Source: Gonatopus flavifemur (taxonomy: Eukaryota > Arthropoda > Insecta > Hymenoptera > Dryinidae). From it: 64,000 nt of DNA. Both the position numbers and the translations under genes were made by a program. Location: the NCBI GenBank assembly GCA_018340375.1, contig JAFFJZ010000073.1:496001-560000 (forward strand), in the 5' to 3' direction. Of the stretch, positions 55,979 through 64,000 are shown one piece after another. Within the stretch, counting starts at the first letter, position 1. Each line of letters starts with the position of its first letter. The notes below the pieces were generated by a model. That model saw nothing but the letters and a program-made list of their open reading frames with translations, was not told the DNA's origin and ran no database searches.

Positions 55979-56552
55979 CAGGTTTGATCACTGGTTATGG
56001 CAAAGTCATTGTGGAGATTTGATCGGTTTCATCAGTTCATTTGAGGATCGGAATTTTTTCTTGAAATGAGTACGTATTATTCCCTGGTAAGAAAACAACG
56101 TTCACCAAGTATGACGAAAATGTATATCGAAACAATCCGGAACAATCAACAACAAAACAAATAATGTTCTGACAACAATGAATCCGACCGAATGCATGGA
56201 TTTTTCTTCACTGCGATTTTATTCTCGACGATGACAAGGAACTGGTCGAAACGTGAAGGAATAGACTTGAACTTTGTACTTGGAAAAAAAGACTTGGACT
56301 ATTTATTCAATTCATACGTCTTTCGATTCCAATTACGTTGCTCTACGAATTAAAAAAAAACACCCTATCTGAAATAATTGCTCCGACCGAATGCATGGAT
56401 TTTTTTGTACTGCGATTGTATTTTCTGTGAGGACCAGTAACTGGGCGAGACGTTGAATTGTTTGAAATGTGAAAAAATACACTTGGACTTCACCCCATCC
56501 GTATCAAAATGGAGTATACGATGGAATACGGATCATCATCGTCTTTGTATTA

Positions 56553-57846
56553 CGAGGGTGGATTGATAAGTTTCCGGCCTGACCAAGAGATGGCGCCACT
56601 AGGCCTACCTTGAGGTGGCGTTCTATAGTACCATCCTTAGATAGCTTGTAGCTATAGTTTCAGTCCGATCGCCATGTTAGTTTAGTTTTGAGAGCACGCT
56701 GACCAAGACGCCTCTGTGTTTTTCGTAAAAATGGAAAAGCTGGAAAATCGTGCTGTCATCAAATACTTTTATTTGAAGGGGTTAACACCGAAGGAAATTA
56801 AAGAAGAGATGGGATCAACACTGGGGACATCCTCCCCATCATATTCAACCGTTAAGCAGTGGGTTTCCGAGTTTAAAAAGGGTCGTGTGAGCACCTCTGA
56901 TGAGCCTCGCTCAGGACGCCCCATTGAGGTCACAACTCCAGATATGATCGAAAAAATCCATCAAATAGTGCTGAAAGATCGCAGATTAAAAGTTCGTGAG
57001 ATAGCTGAGACCTGTAAGATGTCATATGAACGTGTACAAAATATTTTGCACCAACATTTGTATATGGAAAAGCTCTGTGCAAGATGGGTGCCGCGTTTGC
57101 TAACAGTCGACCAAAAATTGATTCGAAAGAACATTTCTACCGCCAATTTGGCGTTGTATAAGCGTAATCCAAGCGAATTTTTGCGTCGATTCGTAACCGT
57201 TGACGAAACTTGGGTCCACCACTACACTCCTGAAACCAAAGAACAGTCTAAACAGTGGATTGGACCAGGGGAACCAACTCCAAAGAAGGCAAAAACAATT
57301 TTTTCGGCGAACAAGGTTATGGCTACTGTTTTTTGGGATGCAAGAGGTACTATATACATTGATTACCTTGAAAAGGGTAAAACTATCACTAGTCAATACT
57401 ATGCAGACTTATTGCAACGTTTGAGCCACGAAGTGAAAATTAAACGACATCATCTGGCGAAGAAAAAAATCTTGTTTCATCACGATAACGCACCAGCGCA
57501 CACGTCAATCGTTGCGATGGCTAAAATCAACGATCTGAAGTTTGAATTGATGCCGCACCCTCCCTACTCTCCAGACCTAGCCCCGAGTGACTATTATCTG
57601 TTTCCTAACCTCAAAAAATGGCTTGGCGGTGAGAGATTTGCTGACAATGAAGAAGTAATCGAAGCTGTAAATGGGTATTTTGAGGAGCTTGACGAATCAG
57701 TCTATAGAGATGGCATTACTAGACTAGAACACCGCTATGAGAAATGTATCAGCCTTGGAGGAGATTATGTTGAGAAATGAAAAAAAAAAAATTCTTAAAA
57801 ACGTTGTTTTTCTTGGTCAGGCCGGAAACTTATCAATCCACCCTCG
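56553..57846 (+). mobile_element. Complete mariner element, perfect 36-bp TIRs, TA TSD
   Basis: CGAGGGTGGATTGATAAGTT begins the left inverted repeat (56553-56588). The right (57811-57846) is its exact inverse over 36 bases. TA lies on both sides. The single transposase frame is uninterrupted. Total length 1294 bases, standard for mariner. Confidence 0.97.
56731..57780 (+). CDS. Mariner transposase, intact, DD34D
   Basis: A 349-residue frame, normal for the family, starting at the ATG at 56731. The N-terminal DNA-binding part has two helix-turn-helix regions joined by a GRP linker (SGRPIEV, about 60-66). The hallmark WVPRLLT is followed by the catalytic Asp in VTVDETWVHHY, Asp in FHHDNAPAH, and the third Asp in YSPDLAPSDYYLF, 34 residues after the second. 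Overall the protein resembles the irritans subfamily (Himar1-like). No stop or frameshift is present and the inverted repeats are identical, so the copy may be, or recently was, active. It inserted into a satellite unit. Confidence 0.95.
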   Translation: MEKLENRAVIKYFYLKGLTPKEIKEEMGSTLGTSSPSYSTVKQWVSEFKKGRVSTSDEPRSGRPIEVTTPDMIEKIHQIVLKDRRLKVREIAETCKMSYERVQNILHQHLYMEKLCARWVPRLLTVDQKLIRKNISTANLALYKRNPSEFLRRFVTVDETWVHHYTPETKEQSKQWIGPGEPTPKKAKTIFSANKVMATVFWDARGTIYIDYLEKGKTITSQYYADLLQRLSHEVKIKRHHLAKKKILFHHDNAPAHTSIVAMAKINDLKFELMPHPPYSPDLAPSDYYLFPNLKKWLGGERFADNEEVIEAVNGYFEELDESVYRDGITRLEHRYEKCISLGGDYVEK

Positions 57847-58589
57847 TATTTGTACCTTAAAAATGGCTCGTACCGAGTTGAAACGTTGACCCCAATAAAT
57901 TTTACATCTTTTACTCAGTAACGTGGACTGCGTTTCCTGGATTTATGAAAAAAATTACTCGAGCACTGCCTACTTGGCCATACTTCAAATTGACGTCACC
58001 CTATCCGTATCCAAATGGGTTCTATGATGAAATACTCATCTTCATCGTGTTTATAATATTATTTGTACCTTGGAAATGGCTTATACAGAGTCGGAACATC
58101 GAACCGAATAAATTTTGGATCTTTTGCTCGATAACGTGGACTGGTTTCTCTGGATTTATGAGAAAAATTATTCAAGCACTGCCTACTTCGCCATACTTCA
58201 AATTGACGTAGTCTCATCCGTATGAAAATGGGTTGTACGATGGAATACTAATTTTCATCGTCTGTGTATTCTTTGTACCCTGAAAATGGCTCGTGCCGAG
58301 TCGGAACGTCGGACCGAATGAAGTGTGGACCTTTTGCTCGATAACGTGGACTGGTTTCTCTGGATTTATGGGAAAAATTACTCAAGCACTGCCTACTTCG
58401 CCAAACTTCAAATTGACCGAATAAATTTCACATCTTCTGCTCAATAACCTTGACTGGTTCCTCTGGATTTATATGAAAGTAACCTTCATAGTTGTTATAC
58501 CCAAGATTTTCATTTATATATCTCATTTCAAAAAACACATTGACTAATACTCACCAAATGGGAAAGAAGAAAAATGTGAGTAAAATAAG

Positions 58590-58796
58590 ATGTCGCCGAA
58601 GTTTGAATCGTTTATTGAAACGAATTAGTAATTCTAGCTGAGTAGTTCGAATAACGAAATCTTGCACTACATTCTTTCAAAGATATTTCTAGTTCCAAGG
58701 AGGTAATTCGAGAAGGTAAATAACGGCGATACATCAGATTTTGTGAGTTCGAATGTTCGTTTCGTTTCTTTAAACAATTCAAACTTCAACAACATA
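58590..58796. mobile_element. MITE of the GAAGTTTGAATCG family
   Basis: The left ATGTCGCCGAAGTTTGAATC and the right CAAACTTCAACAACAT. The interior matches the inverse of 40465-40685 (TTCCAAGGA, CATCAGATTTTGTGA). Confidence 0.75.
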
Positions 58797-59078
58797 AAAT
58801 GAGTACAATTATGTAATTCTTCCTGTTCTTTTTGCATCTTACATCTTATCGATCGCTTGATAATAGTCAGCACTTACTGTTTGTTCAAGGAATACAATTT
58901 TCCATTGTTCTAAATTGTTTACAAAAAGGATAGGAAAAACTGTCAGAAGTTATTGTAAACATTGTTAATATCGATTTTATGAAAACTGTATTCGAGATGT
59001 AGACTGAATTGAGAAATCAACATTGCGTTTTGAAACATTTTTTTTACGTATTAATAAGATAACGCTAATTGACCGTAG

Positions 59079-59216
59079 TTAAAGAATCTCATTGAACCGA
59101 TAGATTATCATTGATTTCCATGCAGGAAACTGATTCAAACCCATTAGAAATTGATCCTCGATGGGTTTTCTGCATCGGAATCAATGCGAATCAATCGGTT
59201 CAATGAGATTCTTTAA
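59079..59216. mobile_element. Palindromic MITE
   Basis: TTAAAGAATCTCATTGAACC and GGTTCAATGAGATTCTTTAA are a perfect 20-bp inverted pair. Pairing continues (GATAGATTATCATTGATTTCC region). Confidence 0.75.
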
Positions 59217-59747
59217 CCAGGGTATCGATTCAACAATCAAATAATGTGTGAAATTTCTGCAACTGTCTTGTAATGAGATATAGATTTTTGTTCATTATTC
59301 ATTCATTCATTAGACGTGATTTTAGCATCATTATCATTATTGTTACTACTACTATTATTATTATAATTCAACAAAATATTCAAGAGATATCCCGATTGTA
59401 GCTGACTAATCAAACATCGTTTGCCACAAATAAGGTTTATGTGAAATATCAATTCATAAGTTTTCGAAGTCGTATGTCGATTTTAGATAATTTGTAATTC
59501 TTACATGATGAGTAAAATTAATATCTCATCTTTTAGTTAGTGAAAGCATTTGAGAAATTGAACATGATTCAACATCGGGATATCACCTTCTGAAATTCAC
59601 GTGCATTTGAAAACATGTAAGCATCCCAATAAACACAAAATATTTTTTGTAACTTGCGTATCAGGCGTAACTTACATCTAAGAAGTAGTTTTTCACTTCA
59701 GAATGTAACATCTTGCATTCGTTACATTTCGAGAAATTACTTCTCAT

Positions 59748-59923
59748 CTGTGCGGAAAATGCCAGGAAACCCTAGATGAAAACCAACCAGCAGATCCTGT
59801 GAAGAAAACCTGGCAGAACCGGCCAGGACCGGGCAAGGTACTGCCCGGCTCTGCCCGGTTCTACCTTCTGTTTTAGTCAGTATCTGCACGTTTTCATCTG
59901 GATTCACCTGGCATTTTCCACAG
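59748..59923. mobile_element. Palindromic MITE with GC-rich centre
   Basis: CTGTGCGGAAAATGCCAGG at the left and CCTGGCATTTTCCACAG at the right. GATGAAAAC and CTGGCAGAACCGG/CCGG..TTCTACC words fill the arms. Confidence 0.65.
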
Positions 59924-60062
59924 AGACTTGTACGTTATTTCTAATACGAGACACAAAAGATATTTGTGTACTCATGACACAAAAGATATGTTGTGCTTTC
60001 TAGGATAGCATCATTTGGTTTGTACATATGTATATTCTATAACTCACAATTCTTCATTTTGT

Positions 60063-60278
60063 ATTGTTGAAGTATGAATGGTTTATTGAAACGAATTGAT
60101 CATCGAGAGTTGGCATATATAACAACAAAATGTAGGTTTACAATTTTCCAAAATCGTTTCTAAATATACGTTTCATGTGGAAACATGAACTCTCCAACAG
60201 TAGTGTTTATGGCACACCATATTCTTCCATTGTTAGTTCAGGTTTCGTTACAATAAATGATTCAAATTCCAACGATAT
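60063..60278. mobile_element. MITE of the GAAGTTTGAATCG family
   Basis: ATTGTTGAAGTATGAATGGTT at the left and AATGATTCAAATTCCAACGAT at the right. The DD41D element begins 16 bases further on. Confidence 0.6.
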
Positions 60279-60293
60279 TTCATTGTTATTATA

Positions 60294-62325
60294 CAGGGTG
60301 GGGCATTTAAAGTGTCGCGGGCGTTTTTTCCAAAAATAACGTGAGATACGAGAAAATTTTTCGGACAAAAGTTGTAGGGTACCGAGGGGGACATCCGATG
60401 GTGGCCTTGGCTTTGACCTCAAATCTCATCTTCAAGGGAATTCTGAGATCAACTCTTGTTTTTTAAATAGCATCTCATATTTTTCACTGCAGATTTGGAT
60501 TCTAGGTCAAAAACCAAGAAACTTTTGTCTGAACCATTTTCCTGAAATCCGCAAAAATGGCGCTCTAATCGATATTGTTCCATTTTGAATCTGACATTCG
60601 AATAACTCGAAAACGAAGGGTCTTGCGAAAGAATGTTTCGTACAAAAGTTGTCAATACACAACACATTTCAATCGTCTACATTACCACCATTCAGAGCTC
60701 ACGCGATGTAAACAAACGACGGGGTTCAGTGAAAATTCACGATTTTGAAAGTCAGTTTGTCAGTTACATTTGATTATTACTTGGTTTATGACAAATTGAA
60801 AATCATGGATATCCGATACACGGTTTCTGAGAAGATCGATATGATCTACATTTACGGTGAAGTGCATAAGAACCCCAGACAAGCATATGACTTGTATGCA
60901 GAACGATTTCCTGAAAGAACAACGCCATCCATTAGGTATTTTCAACGCATTACAAAATTATTCTCAGAAACGGGAAGTGTTACAAGGGAAAAACGACATC
61001 GAATGAGAACTGTTAGCGGAGAAAATGCGGAAGTTAATGTACTAGCTGCAGTAGCCAATAATCCACACGTGAGCTCTCGTGAAATTGAACTCCATTCGGG
61101 AATTTCTCGAAGAAGTGTTCTTCGAATACTGAAACGTCACAAATTCCATCCGTATCACATTTGTTTGCATCAAGACCTTCACGGTGATGATTTCGAAAAT
61201 CGTGTACAGTTTTGTCGATGGGGTCTAGCGCAAATGCACAATAACAACTTCATCAACATATTATTTTCTGATGAGTCGACGTTCACCAATCATGGTCAAG
61301 TAAATCGACATAATATGCATTACTGGGCGACAGAAAATCCAAGATGGTTACGTCAAGTAGAGCATCAAAGACAATGGAATGTGAATGTTTGGTGTGGTAT
61401 TTTTCGATCTCGAGTAATTGGACCGTACTTCATTGCAGATACGCTAAATGGAGAGAAGTACAGATATTTCTCAGATCAAGTACTTCCAACATTACTTGAA
61501 GACATACCTATTCAGGAACGATTGAATATGTGGTATCAACACGATGGTTGTCCATCCCATTATGCAGTCACAGCTCGAGAAATATTGGACAGAGATTATC
61601 CTGGACGATGGATAGGACGTCGTGGACCAGTTCATTGGCCTGCCCGTTCTCCGGATCTTACTTCTCCAGATTTTTTTTTATGGGGATACATAAAAGATAC
61701 AGTTTATCAACAAGCACCGACTACACCTGAGAATATGCGTCAACGAATCATCAATGCATGCGCGAGCATCAATGAAGATATTTTACCACGAGTTCAGCAA
61801 TCTTTTGTAAAACGTTTTGAAATGTGTATTGAAGTCGAAGGCCATCATTTTGAGCATCTACTGCATTAAAATTATCCAAGTGATGTAGACGATTGAAATG
61901 TGTTGTGTTTTGTCTGTTATACCCCATCACCTCCGTTTCAGTTCAAGGGGTCCCCCTTGGAATCAGACAACTTTTGTCCGAAACATTCTCCTCCAAGACC
62001 CTTCGTTTTCGAGTTATTCTAATGTCAGATTCAGTATGGAACAATATCGATTAGAGCGCCATCTTTGCGGATTTCAGGAAAATGGTTCAGACAAAAGTTT
62101 CTTGGTTTTTGACCTAGAATCCAAATCTGCAGTAAAAAATATGAGATGCTATTTAAAAAACAAGAGTTGACCTCAGAATGCCCTTGAAGATGAGATTTGA
62201 GGTCAAAGCCAAGGCCACCATCGGATGTCCCCCTCGATACCCTACAATTTTTGTCCGAAAAATTTTCTCGTATCTCATTTTATTTTTGGAAAAAACGCCC
62301 GCGACACTTTAAATGCCCCACCCTG
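60294..62325 (+). mobile_element. DD41D (rosa-type) Tc1/mariner element with long TIRs
   Basis: CAGGGTGGGGCATTTAAAGT at the left end and its inverse at the right, TA on both sides (60292-60293, 62326-62327). The inverted repeats extend to about 60688 on the left and from about 61880 on the right. They are roughly 0.4 kb, with small differences and one insertion of about 70 bases in the right arm. The 2032-base element encodes a single intact transposase. Confidence 0.92.
60805..61869 (+). CDS. DD41D Tc1/mariner transposase, intact
   Basis: A 354-residue frame from ATG 60805; the upstream 20 codons in phase are not preceded by ATG. The N-terminal part is helix-turn-helix-like (TVSEKIDMIYIYGEV and SSREIELHSGISRRSVLRIL). 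The catalytic domain has LFSDESTF, then WYQHDGCPSHYA, then PARSPDLTSPDFFLWGY. Forty-one residues separate the second and third Asp, as in the rosa/DD41D group. The frame ends within a few bases of the right inverted repeat. There is no stop or shift, so the element may be functional. Confidence 0.9.
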   Translation: MDIRYTVSEKIDMIYIYGEVHKNPRQAYDLYAERFPERTTPSIRYFQRITKLFSETGSVTREKRHRMRTVSGENAEVNVLAAVANNPHVSSREIELHSGISRRSVLRILKRHKFHPYHICLHQDLHGDDFENRVQFCRWGLAQMHNNNFINILFSDESTFTNHGQVNRHNMHYWATENPRWLRQVEHQRQWNVNVWCGIFRSRVIGPYFIADTLNGEKYRYFSDQVLPTLLEDIPIQERLNMWYQHDGCPSHYAVTAREILDRDYPGRWIGRRGPVHWPARSPDLTSPDFFLWGYIKDTVYQQAPTTPENMRQRIINACASINEDILPRVQQSFVKRFEMCIEVEGHHFEHLLH

Positions 62326-62327
62326 TA

Positions 62328-62855
62328 TTGTTTAAGGTAATATTATTAATATTTTCCAAATTGACAATCATATATTTCATCAGATGGATATGAAGATCTT
62401 TGAGTAACTATGATATGATGATTATTTCTATCAGAGCTGTGAAATATAAATTTTAATTTCATATAAAACAGTCAGACCTAATTAAGAGCCAGTTTAGAGT
62501 GAATTTTCTAGTCAGACCTATTTCAAAGTAATGCTTCTCCAGTTTGGTCTCCTCATTAAGCTCAATACTGTTTCAATGGAGAGGATGCAGCATAAATTCT
62601 TGCGTGTTTTCATCATACAAGAATCATAATCCTATGGCCATTACGTGCCATGATTATAGACCAATGATGGAATCATTCAAAATGAACACCCTTGAAATCC
62701 GTAGGTTGGTGAATGGTATGGTATTCATTTGTGACATTATCAATGGTCAAATCATTTGTCCTAAAATCTCATCATTGCTCAATTTTAATGTTCCGTCTAG
62801 GGTTCTCAGGAAGTCATTATTATTTACTATTCCAACCTATACATCAAGATTCATT
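62328..62855. other. Intergenic stretch, no gene
   Basis: AT-rich; a 108-codon frame crosses 62544-62870 without a recognisable domain. I annotate nothing. Confidence 0.45.
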
Positions 62856-63114
62856 CAGATCACGATGTAAGAAGTATAGATGATCCAACCCGTCCTCCAT
62901 CTTGTGATCATATGTTGAGGTTTCCCAGATGGCAGCACAGAGAAAGTAGGCCTTGAGTGTGAGGGAGAAACAAGATGATAAGTATTTTCTTTCTCCCTCA
63001 CACTCAGACCTACTTTCTCTGTGCTGCCATCTGGAAAACCTCAACATATGATCACGACGATTCTAGGGGAAACAAAGAGAGTTGGATCACCTATACTTTT
63101 TACATCGTGATTCA
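62856..63114. mobile_element. Palindromic MITE, long perfect core
   Basis: TCACGATGTAAGAAGTATAG at the left and CTATACTTTTTACATCGTGA at the right. The core CAGATGGCAGCACAGAGAAA and its inverse are nearly perfect. Confidence 0.75.
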
Positions 63115-63546
63115 GACTGATCCGATTAACCCTTCGACCGTCGCGTGGGATGTAAAATACACTCCAGATACTTTCTTTTGATTACTACACCGACGTAAAA
63201 TTGAATTTGAGTGTTGGCATCTTCAGTACCTTCCTAGAAAGCTCTTATGAAACAATTCCACAACTTGATATGTATGCACATGTCTTTTCTGATTAGTTAT
63301 TAAACATCAAAGTTGACTGGGGTGTGATTTACACCCCACGCGACTATTCGTGTTTCGGGTATCATTTAAATCAACGAATATGGAGTGACATTTTAATTTT
63401 TCTGCAAGTTGTTTTGCTTGACTGCACTCTTTTCTTCTAATAACCTAACTTCAACTCACATAAAATCTGGTGCCGATTTGTTTATAAGCGCGCAATCTAT
63501 ATTTTCCACGATTCCTGCATAAATCGGCTCCATGGTTGAGTGATTA

Positions 63547-63863
63547 AGGGGATACCAGCGTACCATCCGAGTAATTGTGTGCAAGAATTCTCCGAACTGA
63601 GTTTATGAAACAGTTAGAAATTTTCAGGGAATAATTTTTGATACTTCACCAAGTGCGGTACATAGCCCAAATTCCGATTTCGAAGAAAAACTTTTTTCTC
63701 CATCGGTAAAAGAGAATTTTTTTCGAAATTGGAATTCGTGCTATATACCGCACTTGGTCAAGTATCAAAGATTATTCCCTAAAAATTTCAGACTGTTTCA
63801 TAAATTCAGTTCGGAGAAATCTTGCCGAAAAAATGTTTACTCGGATGATACGTTGGTATCCCC
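63547..63863. mobile_element. 317-bp MITE, GGGGATACCAGCG ends, perfect TTAA TSD
   Basis: GGGGATACCAGCGTACCATC at the left and GATGATACGTTGGTATCCCC at the right. TTAA lies on both sides (63543-63546, 63864-63867). The arms carry CAAGTGCGGTA and its inverse TACCGCACTTG near the centre. Confidence 0.85.
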
Positions 63864-64000
63864 TTAACGCACTAACTTTCAGACATGGATGTCCGGCAAG
63901 CTTGAGGTTAAAATCCCTGACTAATCAATTCGCCTTTTTCCCTTACGGTAATGTTGCGGAAGGGGAAATGGCGGTTGGTGCGTCAACCAAAGTTACTCCG

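Larger units (their letters stand above)
56150..58450. repeat. ~200-213-bp satellite array, split by mariner
   Basis: TCCGACCGAATGCATGGATTT recurs at 56183 and 56382. After the mariner, ATGGCTCGTACCGAG-type units recur at 57863, 58076 and 58286 (213 and 210 apart) with ATAACGTGGACTGG and CACTGCCTACTTCGCCA in each. The sequence on the two sides of the mariner joins at TTTGTA to restore a unit. Confidence 0.85.

Noticed and set aside
49900..56100. Terminal inverted repeats for the MULE
   Set aside because: I looked for matching ends on both sides; only the unrelated 50510-50682 palindrome and a MITE end at 55907 appeared.

Overview
The window is about 64 kb of AT-rich eukaryotic DNA that reads as an insect intergenic, transposon-dense region. 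The reasons are an irritans-like mariner, a DD41D (rosa-type) Tc1/mariner element, an env-bearing Ty3/gypsy element, a Jockey/CR1-type LINE, and dozens of short palindromic MITEs. The order of insect is not settled by the sequence; a hymenopteran is a guess. I see no bacterial operons, rRNA genes, canonical tRNA genes or CRISPR arrays.

Layout. 1-8.4 kb: nested MITEs and a GATC-rich tandem array. 8.8-12.75 kb: a decayed LINE on the minus strand with its poly(A) tail. 12.75-15.35 kb: two near-identical 1.1 kb MITEs in inverted orientation, each carrying a pol III A/B-box segment and each followed by a GC-rich 155-bp direct repeat. 15.4-23.1 kb: hAT, palindromic and subterminal-repeat elements. 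23.65-35.81 kb: a 12.2 kb gypsy element on the minus strand (CAGT target duplication) with decayed gag, pol and env. Its pol carries a macro-domain-like segment between RNase H and integrase, and a small RRM-like ORF lies between env and the 3' LTR. 37-46.9 kb: nested hAT elements with perfect 8-bp target duplications, TTAA (piggyBac-like) MITEs and a 2.3 kb foldback element with 31-bp internal repeats. 47-49.7 kb: an inverted duplication plus the only host-gene candidate, a predicted three-exon 153-aa protein. 51.1-55.0 kb: a MULE-type transposase followed by a Ulp1-like protease and PHD-like finger, broken by one frame change and one stop. 56.55-57.85 kb: an intact mariner inserted in a ~210-bp satellite. 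60.29-62.33 kb: a full-length DD41D element with ~0.4 kb terminal inverted repeats and an intact ORF. 62.3-64 kb: further palindromic MITEs.

How it works together. Almost everything here is mobile DNA at different ages, so insertion order can be read directly: elements sit inside others, and in two places the opposite arm of an inverted repeat preserves the empty site. The two autonomous elements with open transposase frames (mariner, DD41D) look youngest. The LINE, gypsy and MULE are broken. Many MITEs share CAC(T/G)G termini and TA target duplications but have unrelated interiors; no matching autonomous element lies in the window. All identifications come from reading motifs by eye; no database search was run.
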